Source: Ectocarpus siliculosus (Eukaryota; Sar; Phaeophyceae; Ectocarpales; Ectocarpaceae). Taken from it: a stretch of 64,000 bases of DNA. A program made the position numbers and the translations under genes. The DNA lies in assembly GCA_000310025.1 (NCBI GenBank), contig FN649743.1:4525579-4589578 (forward strand). Reading direction: 5' to 3'. Shown one piece after another: positions 36,485 through 49,011 of the stretch. The notes under the pieces were generated by a model, which ran no database searches, was not told the DNA's origin, and saw only the letters and a program-made list of their open reading frames with translations. How positions within the stretch are numbered: the stretch's first letter is position 1; each line of letters begins with the position of its first letter.

Positions 36485-39054
36485 TTCGACCGGGGCTTGA
36501 CGGCGGTTCTGGTCGGATGCGGCTAGCTAGGATCGATCGGCCTCGCTGATTGGTCGATGTTCTCTCTCTCCTTCAGATACGTGTGGCAGGCTGTGATGGT
36601 AACACGTATTGAGTATCGATTCGTATTTCTGGTCGCTTGGTCTCTTCTGTTTGTTGGGCAGGAAGGAGTCAAGGCGTCAACGCTCTGTCTTGAGGTCCCG
36701 AGTCTATCGGTTAAGCATGGTTTTCTGGAAAGCCTTCAGGATTGCTGTATTCTCGGCAACAATGAGGGAGACGGTTCTACGCTTTTGCTGTCTGACTGAC
36801 TACTTCCAGCTCGAGGTAACAGGCGCTTCTTGGTCGATTTTTTTTCCAAATGTAGACGTATCTATTAACTATCACAAAGCTTTCGGGCGGGTGGGCGGCG
36901 AAGGAGTGGAGACGCCCGCCTAGCGTTAGAAACTACTCGATAGCAGGAGAATATCCTCGAACATGGCTTCCTGTTGTTGACGGCCAGCGGGTCGGAACGT
37001 GTACGTTGTATGAAAACCGTTTTTTGGTAAAAGAAGCTGGGGGGTTCGGGTGGAAAGGAGACACGGTTTACTGCTGTGTTGCTGCACCCAACGATCAGCT
37101 CTACGACTTATTATGGTTTGCACGGGACACACGTTTAAAATAGGCGGTGCGGCTCTCTACATGCATGTGTGTGTGCCAATGAAGACCACGCAGTAACTTT
37201 GTCTGCTGTTGTAGAAGCCCTAGGTCGGTGTGGGCCTTCGTGCGGAGGGAAAGCTCTAACCCTGTGTTCGTTTTTCTTCTTCTTCTTTCTGCTGGAAGGG
37301 ACAAGAGGGTTCTCCGGCTCTACTTGGATCACCTCTCGTCATTCGAACGCCTGTGTCCTTGTTGCAATTATTATTTTTTACCGGACCGTTTTTATTCAAT
37401 AGACCCTCTCTTTCTCTGTTGAAGAGCAAGGACGTCTTTGATAGGCTAACATCAACAACCACTCAACATGTTATTCTGTTATTCTTTGTCCACCTCCAAC
37501 TGGCCGGAGAGGCAGTGCAGGAGCGTTGTCATTTGGCGCGCGGGCGTAAGGATGGGGAAGTATGGCAACAAGTGACCAAAGTAGTGATACAAACCGCCAG
37601 CCAGGGTGCCCATAGAGTTTGGTAGGTGGAGATGACAAGCCTATCGATTAAGCCATTCGGCTGTCTCTACCATGCCGCCACGGTTCACCAACCCAACGCA
37701 CATAATTGCACCCGTGGCCCGTACATCGGTCGTAATTCTTGCGGGCTGCAGTCCTCCCTCCCACCGTATGGCGTACCATACCCCGCGACGATCCAACATC
37801 CAAGCACGGCGGCAGCAGCGGCTACGATGGTTCGAGAGAGAGAGGTCTTCCGTGGTACTTTTCGACTTCCGATCCACGAGGTGCTGGTCTGGCAATACTG
37901 CTGTGAGGGACTACTACTGCTGCTGCCGTGTAGGGCACGCGCGCGTATTGGTCTATCTGCGCGGCAAGGCACGGCGCCGAATAGTCCGGCGAGAACCGGA
38001 GCAATGGCCAGCATATCGCTTCGACCCCGAAAAAGAGCAAATAACAAAAATGTGCAACGTTGGAACCCCACAAACCCATCGCAGGCGGATCTTCGCCAAC
38101 AACGGTCCTTGCTACAGCCCCGGCCCCGCCCCCAAACCAGTCGACAACCGACCGATCGAGGGATATGTGGTGTTTCTTCACATCTCGTTTGATCGCGTGT
38201 CAAAAGAACGCAAAGCCGGGGACAACACTCAACCGTCCCCGTGTTTTCGTGATTGAAGCGCTCTTGGCTCTTGGCGCTCTCACGGCATCGACAAAAAACG
38301 TAAAAATTGACGGTGTAAGCGAACACAACAATCCACGGCCACGTGAAAACACCGATAGAATAAGGTAAGATCACGGTGTGTAAGCAAAGTGAACAATCTC
38401 CCGGTTACGCAAACAAACACCTCCCGGTTTCGGCCTCACCGCAAAACTTTGCATGAAAACGGTTCATGACCCTACAAAAATTCCAGGGACGGTTGTCGCT
38501 TATCTACGGCTCGATTTTCATTCGTCTGTACTCGCTCCTCTTATTAAAGATATGCAGGCTTTATTGCCCGAACTCCAAGTACGCCACAGTGCATATTCCC
38601 TCCCCCTACATAGCCTATTGGTGGCGGAGGATGACGGTTACACATGTCCCTAGGAGGGCAAAACGATCACCCTTGCATCTTCCTTCATGGCAGGGTGGTG
38701 GCGACGACCATCGGGTGTCCCAGGGTGCAGCATCGCCTTGTCGCCGCAGGTGATCGTTCGACTCAACATATCAATCTATTGTGAGAGTGGGCACGGTATT
38801 TTTGTGGTGATGGTTTACAGTAACGACGGGCGCGCGTGCGTGAGGGGCGGGGCGAAGAGAGAGGAGATGGAGAGATGATCAGGACAACCGGGGAGAGACA
38901 ACACGCAAGGCAGCGAACTGAAAAAAAAAGAATAGAAAAAACGAGAACAAACAAAGTCAACACTTGTTCATTCGGTCAGCTGTCTAGCTCGGCTGGCGTC
39001 CCGGCAAACAAAAAAAAACATACGGACACACATAGCCTAGCCTTCCCCATGACG
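36485..39054. other. Region after catalase without a supported gene
   Basis: The catalase 3' UTR should start at 36485. Several overlapping open frames at 37600-38400 on both strands have no recognisable motif and mutually exclude each other, so none is called. Confidence 0.45.
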
Positions 39055-39160
39055 CCCCCTCACGGGGTCCCAGATCATGGCCTTTAGAAGCATCTTGCGT
39101 TTTCAACGTCACTGAGACCGACGTCTTTTCATTGGTCAGCCGGTTTGCGCGGTCGATGCC
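39055..39160 (-). repeat. Dispersed repeat family D, inverted copy
   Basis: The reverse complement carries GCATCGACCGCGC, GGCTGACCAATGAAAAGACG and GATCTGGGACCCCGTGAGG, the same order as the three copies at 44603-45008 on the other side of the PPR gene. Confidence 0.8.
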
Positions 39161-39185
39161 AATACACATACACACACATACACAC

Positions 39186-39588
39186 CCGGTAACAGGAGAG
39201 TCGAAGCTCGCTCTCGACCGACCAGCGATGCTAGCTCCTCCGCAAGCGCGTCAACCTGGTCAAAGAAAATAACCAAAGGTACCGGCAATTGAGCGGTCGA
39301 TATCGAAGCGAAACTGTCGGGACAAGATTCGAAGGCCCAATCAACAATCAACCCTCACAGCGGTAGCAGTCAGGACAACGAGAAACATAGACAAGCAGGG
39401 GTAGGGTTTTGCAATACCGACGTTCACAAGGACAGCGGTAGGAAAAAAAAAGAGAAGTGCTGGGGGCATGAGAGGACGCCGTCGAGATCAAAGGTATGCC
39501 CTTCGGTGGGTGAAACAACTATGCATACCTCGTCTCCGCGGGTTAACTCGGGAATAATGACGGGCATGACAAGCCCACACCAACCTTT
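39186..39588 (-). other. Candidate 3' exons of the PPR gene
   Basis: Two minus-strand exons fit the phase left by exon 40118-40291. One is 39529-39588 (20 codons, starting KGWCGLVMP, with AG and GT borders). The other is 39186-39255, starting VDALAEELASLVGRERAS; it either splices at 39186 or reads on to a stop at 39136. They do not form PPR motifs. Support is splice signals and phase only. Confidence 0.35.
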
Positions 39589-39788
39589 CTGGAGACGCCC
39601 ACAGCAGTTTGCTGGAGAGAATGAATGTATGCGTCTTTCGTGCTTACAAACCAATGCCTCTCCTGACCTAGGCCCTCCACTTGACGTACCAGACTCAAAC
39701 GCAAGCCCCGCCACCCAACCACTGACCCTATATCCACACCCTCGTCCACTCACGACCCTTTCACCCCGCCCCAGGGTTTAAGAAACGG

Positions 39789-39955
39789 GCTGAAAAGGCG
39801 AGAAGTGATATCGATGGCATACAAGCAGGGAAAAAAATCTGAGCCATGTTTGGCAAAGTGCAGGAAGGAACGATTGTGCCATGGTTGTGACCATTCCTGT
39901 GGGAACAAAGTCCCGTCCTCTCGAGGACGCAATGGTCTAACAGCTAGGGCCTGCA
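39789..39955 (+). mobile_element. LINE C-terminal relic
   Basis: The plus strand encodes a decayed version of the LINE C-terminus: CLAKCRKERL, then SCGNKVPSSRGRNG, aligning with FLWSLWQKRKEL and SSRGRNGAPSRKG of the LINE at 62685. It is inverted relative to the copies at 40499 and 42240. It lies downstream of the last firm PPR exon. Confidence 0.6.
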
Positions 39956-39973
39956 AAACACGAGAACCCCCTA

Positions 39974-40109
39974 TACCTCATGGCGCTTGCTGAAGTGCGA
40001 GCCTGGTCCGGTGAGAACCCGGCGTGCTCCGGCTTTGTAGGGATGCAAGGCCAACGGTCTAACGACTAAACAGTATGAGCGGCTATGAGTCCAACCCCCC
40101 CCCCCCCCC
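39974..40109 (+). mobile_element. LINE 3'-end relic with poly(C) tail
   Basis: Starts TACCTCATGGCGCTTGC and ends TATGAGTCCAA followed by a run of about 18 C. Same family as 29874-30010 and 33674-33816. Its tail stops about 9 bp short of PPR exon 40118-40291. Confidence 0.65.
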
Positions 40110-40117
40110 TCTCCCAC

Positions 40118-43100
40118 CTCTTCCTCCTTGGTCACTCTTCTGCAAGCCCTAACCGCCTCGACGTACAGGCCGGGCGCGGGCGCGAGACCCCCATCCCTCA
40201 TCTCCCTCAAAACCGCCACGGAGTTGTCGCAGTCGTTTCGCAGCGCTGACAGTGCCGCGGCGTAACACACCGCGTCTGGGACTAACCCCTCCTATGATAG
40301 CGGTAACACAAATCCCAGCCAAAGGAGATGGGGGGGGTCAGGGATGACGTATGGGTGGAGGTGCGGCCGGCTATCTGTCGCCTGGCTTTGGAAGGGAGGA
40401 TACGGCGGTTGTTGAAGGCAATGCAAGGATTTGGGGTGGGTGGACGAGCGGCAGCCGGCTACATGTCGCCGGGTTTTGACAGGGAGGCCAACTCATGCTT
40501 TGCATGCCTTAACTGTTATACCGTTGACCAAGCGCGTCCTCGAGAGGACGGAGCATTGTGCCGGCAGGATCGATCACATGGCCAATCGTTCCTTCCTACA
40601 ATTGCCGAAGGTGGCTCAAAAATGTTTTCCCTTTCCTGTCCATCCTGTCGATATCACTTCTTGCTGAGGGGCGGTTGTTGGAGGCGATGGGAGGAGTGTG
40701 TGATACCGTGGTTTGAGGTAGGCGTTTTTAAACGTGGCCGGGTGTATGCCTACAGGTAGCCAGCAAAGCGCGTTGTGTGTGAACAACGACGGCGATGAAT
40801 ATGAAATCAAAAAGACGTCAACACTCCGGTAAACGAATGGAAAACACAGGGGGTCTTGTGAGAGGTGAGTCAGATGGTGCGTGTGTACTATTTCGGAAGT
40901 GGACAGGAGGACAAAAACGGCATCTCTGCGTGTGTGCGCGTCTTCGTCATTGTCTCTGTCTCTTTCCTCTATGCCATTTCCTCTTTCTCTGTCTACCACT
41001 CTGTCTCTCACCGCCTCCTCCTCTCTCTCTTTGCCCTCTCTGTGTATCTCTGTCTCGCTGTCTGCCCCCCTCTTCTTATCCATCTCTCTCCATTGCCTGC
41101 CTCTTCCCCTTCTCTCTCTCTCTCACTCACTCTCTCTCTCCGTCTATCTCTCACCGTGGGCATCTCCCTCAGAAGCGAGAGCGCTATATCCGGCTCGCTA
41201 CCCCGCGCGCACGCCGTTATCGCAGGGGCGTAGCATGTCCGAGAGGGGGACATTCCCCTCTTCGACATATCTCTAAGCAGATCGACCGCATCACCGCATT
41301 GGCCGGATGCCGAGCACGCTAGTATGGCGGAGGAGTAGCTGGAGAGATTTGAGAGACGGCCAGCAGGTACGATTGACACCGGGAGGGAGGGGAAACAGGA
41401 GATCAAGACGCCATCACCAACCGGAACAACACACGATGCTTGCCACGCAGAGCGACCAGAGCAGCGCGAATACACACAACAGCGGAGGGTATAAACCGCA
41501 ACACACCAGGGCGTACGCACAGAGCAAGGCGGCGCACACAGAGATAGGGCAAGAAGAACCAAAGGACAGCATCCGGAGAAAATACATGTATATTCAGAAC
41601 CCGGACCCGGGGGCGCGCCAAGGATGACGGCGGACAAACAAGAAACAAGAAACAGAAAATATACAAAAAAGCAGAGGTAGCACGCACAGCTACGCGTAGC
41701 AGGGCTCCCTGAACAGGGACAGGATGAAAGTACAGGGAGGAAACACAACGAAAAAAATATCAAGTTCAGCAAAACAAACACCCACGCCGCCGCAAACGTA
41801 CAGCAGTGCCCCCCAGAAACAAGCAACAAAACAAACACCATCTCACCACAACCAAAAATAACCTTAACTTCACACACGAAAAATCGACTATTCTGCGCCC
41901 CCCCCCCCCCCCCCCCCCTCTCTCCCTCTCTTTCTGTCTGTCTGTCTGTCTCTCACGTGACGGTGTTTGGGTTGATCCCGGCGTCCTTCATCTCCGCCAG
42001 GAGCTCCAGCGCCGGCTCGTGACGGCCGGCCTTCGCGCAGGCGGAGATGGCCACAGAGTAGTTGATCAAGTTGGGCCGCACCCCTTTCTCCGTCATCTCG
42101 CGCACGAGGGAAACCGCGTCTCGCCATCTCCCGGCGCCCCCGCACGCCGCCATAACCTGCCGTTGTCGTGAGTTTTTTCCCCCGGGGGAGGGGGGAAGAT
42201 GAGACTCTTTCAGAACACGGATGGGAGACGGGGGTGGACTACTGTTCTGCATGCCTTCGTGGTTGCAGTAGAACATTCACCACGCGTCGTCAAGAGGACG
42301 GAGCATTGTTCCCACAGGACCGATCACCGATGGCCAATCGTCCCTTCCTACCTTGCCAAAGGTGCCTCAAAAATGTCTTCCCTCGCCTATCTACCTATCG
42401 ATATCACTTCCCGCCTCTTCAACCCACTTCCGATGCCCCAGTACAGGGGGGGGAGGCGTCGAACCAAGCAAGAAAAAAGGGGGCCCGGCAGCCGGGAACA
42501 CACGCTCACCAGGGTGTATACTACCCCGTCGGGAGTCACGCCGGCCGCCTCCATGTCTCTGAGGATGGCAAGGGCTTGCTTCCCCTGCCTGCGATCCCGG
42601 CACGCCGACAGGGCGTTGGTGAAGCACGCCTCGTCCGGTCGGAGACCCGACGCCGACATCTCCCTGAGCAAGCGCGGCGCATCGATGCCATCGTTTGGGA
42701 CGACGGGTCTTGCGCTGTTTGTCGAAGGGTGATCCGCCGCCGCCTCCCCCGCCGACAGCGAGCTCGGCGCCTCGTTGCTATCAACGCTTGTCGCGTTGTT
42801 TTCTTTCAAAGGTTGAGCCGTCGCCGCCGCCGCCGCCGCCGCCGCTGCGGGCGTGGACGGCACAACCCCCGCGACGGCCGCGCACACGGCGATCGCGGCG
42901 CTGTACGCGAAGAAGTCGGGCACGTCCATGGCCCTCACCAGGGCCACGAGCTCCGCGGCCGCCTCGGGGGTCTTCCCGTACACCCCGACGACGCTGTCGT
43001 AGGCCGACCCGCTCACCGTCGCCAGGCCGCGCTCCGACATCTCTCTGATCAGCCGGAACGCCTCCGGGAGCCGGGCCTCCCTCGCGAGCACGGAGATGGC

Positions 43101-45806
43101 GGCGCTGTAGGTTAGCGCGTCGGCCTCGACGCCCGCCTCGGACATCTCCCGCAGCAGCCTTTTTGCAGGTGTAGAGGTCGGGGGGGCGGGGCAGGGAGGG
43201 AGTTCGATAGGGTACCGAAGAAAATGCAAGTCACGTGTATTACAGCAGTAGCGCATCGGTTGAGGAGGTTTGATTGGTCACATGTTGAGAACTGTACTGT
43301 GCGGTGGGTCGGACGGCGGGAGAAGCTAAGCATTGGCTGCAACAGAAGCAGAGGTGAAAAAATGGCCTATATGTATACATGGGTGCCCCTACGAACCTCA
43401 AGGCCTGCTCCCACTGCCCGTTGTTCCCGCACGCGGTAATCGTCGCCGCGTAGACGTAGTTGTTTACGGCCCCCCGCCGGCCCCTCGGCCCCCCCGCCGC
43501 CCCCGCTCCTCCCGGAGTACCGCGCTCGGCGTCGTCGTCTCTCCGATCCCGCCTGATGCGGTCAAGCAGAGCTACCGCTTCTTCCCAGAGCCCGCACTGC
43601 CCGGCCACGGTTATGGCGGTGCTGTAGCTGGTGGGCGTGTGCTGGATGCCCTTCCGGGGCATCTGGTCGAAGAGAGCTAGGGCCTCGGCCCAGTCTGCCG
43701 TCCGGGGGCTAGGCGGGGCAGCCGCCGCCGCCGCCGCCGGCCGCTGCCTCCCGGCGGCGCTAGCAGATGCGGAAGCGCTAGCGGCGGCGGCGCTATTAGC
43801 AGAGGCGCTAGCAGCGGCGGCGCTAGCAGCGGCGCTGGAGGACGCCACCTTCGCGGCGGCCGCGTTCCCGTGCGCGGCGATCATGGCGTGGTAGGTGATG
43901 GCGTTCGGCTCCACGCCGGCCTCCTCCATCTCCCGCCAGACCTGCCTCGCCTCCGACGTGCGGCCGTTCTCGCCCAGCGCGGCCACGAGGGTGGTGTAGG
44001 TCACGACGTCGGGGGCGGCGATAACGCACCCACATTCTCCCTCGCCGGAGGCCTGACCCGCCAGGCCCTGCAGCTCCCGAAACACTTCCATGCTCTCCCG
44101 CCACTTCCCCGACATCCCGAGGGCGCGCATCGTGGCCCCGTACGTGCCGACCGTCGGCCGTAGCGGAACCCTCCCGCCGGGCACCACCGCTCCCGCTCTC
44201 CCCGCTGCGTCTAGCTCTCGCAGCAGGCCCAGGGCCTTCTGCCACTGCTTGCCGGAACCGCACGCGGCGATGCAGATGTTGTAGCTGATCTCGTTGACCT
44301 CCAGCCCTGCGCCCTTGGCTCGCTCGAGGAGACCGAGGCACCGCTTCCACTCCCCCGCGGCCGTGCAGGCTTCCAGGGTAGCGTTTAGGCAGAAGGAGTT
44401 CGGGGTGACGCCGCGGGCCCACATCCTCTCGAAGACGGCCAGAGCCTCGCGCCACCGGGAGCACTTCGCCAGGTGCATGAGGCAGCTGTTGTACGCGTGG
44501 CTGCTGACTCTGCCGTCGCTGCCGCCCGTCGTTCCCTTCTCCGCCTGAAGAGTCATGTCGCACGTGTGTGTTCGTGTGTGTTCGTGTGTGTGCGTTTGAA
44601 TGAGCATCGACCGAGCTAGCCCGCTGACCAAACAAAAGACGTCAGCCTCACTGGGGCCAATAACAAAAAACGCTCCTGAAGGCCATGATCTGGGACCCTG
44701 TGATCGATCGTCATGGGAAAGTCTACGCTAATCTCCGGACAAAAGACAGCTTGCTACCGTGTGCGTGTGCGCGCGCGTTTGAAAAAGCATTGACCGTGCT
44801 AGCCGGCTGACCAATGAAAAGACGTCAGCCTCAGTGCGGCCAAAAACCAAAACGATTCTGAAGGCCATGAGCTGGGACCCCGTGATGTGTTTGTGTGTGT
44901 CATTATTATTAGCATCGACCGCACTAATCGGCTGACCAATGAAAAGACGTCAGTCTCAGCGGTTGAAACACAAAACACTTCTAAATGCCATTATCTGGGA
45001 CACCGTGAGGGGGCGGCATGGGGGAGGCTAAGCTATTCTACGGATGAAAGACATAAACGGTAGCAACAGCAGACCACGTGTCTACCAAGGCTGCTACATT
45101 GCACTCGCGTTCTTTTTGGAGTGCTGCGTGTGCATATTCCAACAAAATTGAGCTCACGGGACGGAGTGCGCTCCAACATCGCGAACCAAAATAAAAAAAA
45201 ACACGGCATGTTTCTCTGCTGTAACATCGCCAAAGACAAAAAACAACACATAAAACCGCCCCTGAAACAGTTAGCTCACGGCTCAGAAGCGGCTATCGCA
45301 GTCGTCTTTTGCAACAAAAAGTATGCGAAAAAATCTTCCGCACCGGTCAACTACTGCCTACTGGTGCCCCCCCCCCCCGTGTTGCTTCACACCGTGCCGC
45401 CAGTAGTCTTAGCGAGGCTATTAAGCTATTAAGCTATTAAGCTTGGTTGTAGTAGGGGTTACCGGTGTGGGTTGGGGGTTAGGGTCACGAAACCCCCCTC
45501 TCTATTTTATGTAGTACCTCGTAAGATATAAAAATAATATCCTCACTGTGAGGCGGTCCGTGTCGCCTCCCTCACCTCCCCAAACTTGGCCTCTGCAGTT
45601 TCCGCCTCCTCCAGCTCCCGCATCACCCCTCGCCAGTTCCACCGCGACATGCCCCTGATCTTCACCACGAAGTCTCGGGAGCGGGCGAACGCGGCCCTCC
45701 CTTTCTTGGTCCCTCTCCTCGCGCCCCTCCCCCTCCCTTCCCCGGGGCGCCGTCTGCGCACCCCCCTGCCGCCGCCGCCGCGCCCCCCTTGCCCCCCCTC
45801 TCTCAT
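40118..45806 (-). CDS. Pentatricopeptide-repeat (PPR) protein, about 17 repeats
   Basis: PPR proteins bind organelle RNA through tandem 35-residue helical repeats. Exons from the 5' end: 45806-45576, 44544-43397, 43158-42510, 42156-41957, 41338-41155 and 40291-40118. All phases agree, giving about 862 codons before the unresolved 3' end. About 17 tandem motifs read as TYxxxIxACGxxGxWxxALxLLxEMxxxGVxPN. There are long Ala/Ser-rich insertions inside the repeats near 43700-43860 and 42800-42860. The N-terminus from ATG 45806 is Arg/Gly-rich, which could be a transit peptide; mitochondrial or plastid location is inference. A start at 44631 or 44556 without the first exon is an alternative, but the first exon supplies the front half of a repeat (RDFVVKIRGMSRWNWRGVMREL). 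No E, DYW or SMR domain was seen. Introns hold LINE relics and family D repeats. Confidence 0.85.
40499..40665 (-). mobile_element. LINE C-terminal relic
   Basis: In a PPR intron. The plus strand shows GCGTCCTCGAGAGGACGGAG followed by GGCCAATCGTTCCTTCC and a CTCAAAAATG block, shared with 42240-42416. On the minus strand it aligns with the LINE C-terminus and its GACGCGTGGTCAA motif. Confidence 0.6.
41896..41953 (+). repeat. Poly(C) and CT-rich tract beside a PPR donor
   Basis: Nineteen C followed by CT and TCTG repeats abut the donor of PPR exon 42156-41957. A longer CT-rich tract lies at 40930-41150, before the donor of exon 41338-41155 in plus coordinates. Confidence 0.6.
42240..42416 (-). 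mobile_element. LINE C-terminal relic
   Basis: In the PPR intron 42157-42509. The minus strand encodes FLRHLWQGRKG, then SCGNNAPS, aligning with FLWSLWQKRKE and GRNGAPS of the LINE at 62685. It ends near AGTAGTCCACCCCC, comparable to the LINE stop and C-run. Confidence 0.65.
44603..45008 (+). repeat. Dispersed repeat family D, three direct copies
   Basis: Copies of about 100 bp start at 44603, 44787 and 44911. Each has GCAT(C/T)GACCG, CTGACCAAxxAAAAGACGTC and CTGGGACxCxGTGA in order. All lie in the first intron of the PPR gene. An inverted copy is at 39055-39160. Confidence 0.8.
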
Positions 45807-48800
45807 AGACGAATATGTTGTCGGCGTCCGTCCTTGTTCGCTTGCTGCTGATGATGCTGCTGCATGCTTCGAACCCGTACTCGGTGCCCCTGTGTTGTAC
45901 GGGGGGTGAAATGTTCGTGAAATCGCGGGGGGGGGCGGGACGGACGTTGTTACGTCTCAGTCTTTTGTTTGAGTGCATCGAGGAGGCGCGAGGAAAATAT
46001 ACAGTCTCTGATTTTCTGTCGACACGCGATTTTTTCACACGTATGGAGACGCGAATTTTCTTGTCGCACGGACGGGAGGACCCAAATGGTTGTTCCGCGC
46101 GGCAGCAGGAGAGAGAGAGCCAAGATATTTGCGGTAGATTAACCGGCCGGCGTTGTTGGTGAGAAAATCGCCTTTCCGTCAAAATGTTTGGTGAAGATTT
46201 CATGTGATTGTATTCCAGAGGTAGGTGGTCTCGCGCTGGTATGTACGTACCACGGAATCTTAATCTTCGGTGTATGGCTTCCAACAGACTCATTGTAGAT
46301 AGCAGTGCAGTGACCAGGAGGTGTCATTCAACCATTTGATCCTCACCGTGAAGAGCTCACGAGTACATCCCTTTCAATTGATCCCTTTGAAAACACCTTG
46401 AACGAGTACTGCCGTTAAAGCACAAAATTCTTGTACCGGTATACAACGGTAGGTTGCATAAGATACCACACACCTTGAACCGATCTTGAAAGCTCCGTTA
46501 CTACACAACGCAGAGGATGCCATAGCCACATGATGCGTCTTCGGAAAGCCGTCGACGAGAAGGTTTCTATCGCCGCTATTTAACGGCACCGTCACCGCTT
46601 CTGCCGTTAAGTAGTCGGGCTTTCAAACTAGCTCCCCAAGGGGGTGTGGTATCTCACGTATGCAACATTGTTCCAAGTTCTGCGGCGAAAACAGAGGCTG
46701 AGGCGTAGAATGATACCAACTGGCCGTTTCGCGGCTTCGTCTACGACGCACACCTCTGCTACCACACGCCGTGTTGATTTTCCAAACCGATGGACGGGGC
46801 GGCTGCTGTTGTATGCTCAACATGTGCACGAACGTCCTGCTGTCCCTCGCGTCATGATTCTCGAACATTGATTCGCGACATGATTAGACCCCAAGGCACT
46901 GTTACATATATGAGGCGAGCTAACATGTGCGCCTTGTATGTTGAGGAAAAAACCTCTTTCTGGTATCCATAGCATCATCCCTACGCGAATTCTTACACCA
47001 CAGCCGTGTGGAGTACGCGGAGAGGGAGAGGGTCTCCACCGCTAGCGATGGCCCTCGTCTACATATCTCCCCACTGCTGAGCAAACTGCAACCTCGCAAC
47101 AACCAACTCACATTGTCCCACGGGGTCAGCGCCAGAGGCCGGAGCAGCAACCTCGGGACCGACAGATCTCCTTCGTGGGGGTGTGTGCACTCCGGCAGCA
47201 CCCATACCGTCGTCTTGATCAGACGCCGCCATTGTCGACGACTTCGCGGATGGTCTTGCAGCGAGTGTCGTACGTTGCTCATGCGCTGGGGTGCATGAGA
47301 GCCGCTCCTGCTTTCGCTGCTGCTGCGGCGACCACCGTGTCGGCACCCAACGTGGGTGCACTGCTGTTCTCCATGCCTCTGCTCCTGCGGCCCCTGGACC
47401 TACTGATGGAGCGATGAATGCCATGCTTTCCTGCGTTCAGAGCTCGGTATCAGTATGGTGTTGGTGCTGTGTTGTGTCCTGCCACCATTCTGGGGGCTTC
47501 GCAGAAGACAGTCCACACAAGACCTACATACCCCCAGTGACAAAAAGTTCAAAAGTTTGGTTGGTGTTACTTGCTGTTTTGCTGCCCGTACTCACACGCG
47601 CACGCGAGCGCGCCTACGAAAGACCGTTCGACTCGATGGGCGAACACAAGACCTGCAACAGGAAGCAAAAAACTGCTGTGCTTGTGGATACGTGTGTGTG
47701 AGATGGAGAGATGGAAAGCCACAAAGTTTCGTCTTATGAGTGACTGATGGCAGACCTGAGACGCTATAATACGTACGCCGGATGGGCCCGACATGGACAT
47801 GGACATGCAGCATCCAGCACCACCGCGATCACTGGAGGCCGCTGGTAAGCCTTTGCTCGGTCATTCGGCTGTTTTTCAATCCCTTTACTTGAACGCGCAC
47901 CGTACACCTTTCCCTCTTTCCCGAAATGAGAGGTTTTCACCGTTGTGAAGGGTCTCGTCGTTTCAGAGGGAAAAACGAGGACTAGACTAAAAAATTAGCG
48001 AAGGGAATAAATTGATAAATTGTTAGTGTGCCATTGCGGCGACCGCTCAAACGTTACAACCTGCTGCATTTTGATACCCCGTATATATGCATAAGATATA
48101 GCCTAAATACATACTTCCATGACTGCTGTGCTTGAGTTTGTGTACAGCGGGGACATAAAGCCCTCAAACCAGCATGATTCCATATCGACGGCGGGTTGAA
48201 GTCTAGAATAAAAGGGGTTTTGACGTTTTGACGCTGGTTCTTTCTCATACCTTAATCCAACATAAAGAGAGAACAACCTTCCCGCCTGGTAATTAGTACT
48301 AGCATGAGGAGAGGACACCATCAAGAGGTGTCGTGCGTGCTGGCACGTTCAGGTTTGATACTGGACCTGAAATATCGAAGGTCGCAGCAGCCTCTGAAAA
48401 CAGTCCGAAATCTGCACCGGAACCAAGCGGCGTCCAACGTTTGTCACAGCCGTGCTCACCGCCACGGACCGTAAACCCCTGAGCGGCGGTTGCTGCAGTA
48501 GCTAGTGGCATCAGCTACTGCTGTAAACCCGCAGTTCAGGGGATTGGGGTCAGTGGCGGCGGGCACAAGCAGTACAAGACGTTGGGTGTCGGTCTAACTT
48601 GCGGAGATTTGCGGAGGAGGAGATTGTAGGCCACTGCGATGAACAAGTACTTACAGTACGACCCTCGATATCACCACAGAGGCAGATTTGAGCGCGCCAA
48701 CACGCACCCCCCACTGCTATAGGATATCCTCTATTGATATTAGTACTATGCACCAGGTTCATGGCAACACAGACATTTTTTGAGCGCCAGCCGTTTGGGC

Positions 48801-49011
48801 TATTTTGACTTGAATTTAGAATTATGTGAATTTTATCTTGATTTCAAAGGAGGCGTGTGGAGGTAGACGCGTGAAATGTATGTTTTGAGCAGCCCCTACT
48901 GTCGCCCTGTGCGAGAATCGACGATTTCTGTTTTTCGCGATGCCCTCTCCGACTGGTCTTGTATGTCTCTTGTGCGTTTTCTGGTGCTCTTACTTATGTT
49001 ATGTTTTCGAA
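45807..49011. other. Intergenic region
   Basis: No gene supported. It holds an inverted-repeat element at 46453-46666. ORFs of 120-136 codons around 46920-47700 overlap on both strands and lack motifs. The PPR promoter should lie just right of 45806. Confidence 0.45.
46453..46666. mobile_element. MITE-like element, copy 3
   Basis: The ends GTTGCATAAGATACCACAC and GTGTGGTATCTCACGTATGC are inverted repeats. The interior includes CCGATCTTGAAAGCTCCG, homologous to copies 1 and 2. About 214 bp, non-coding. Confidence 0.7.

Noticed and set aside
37600-38400. Several ORFs of 190-230 codons on both strands
   Set aside because: They overlap each other on opposite strands with no motif or phased exon neighbours.
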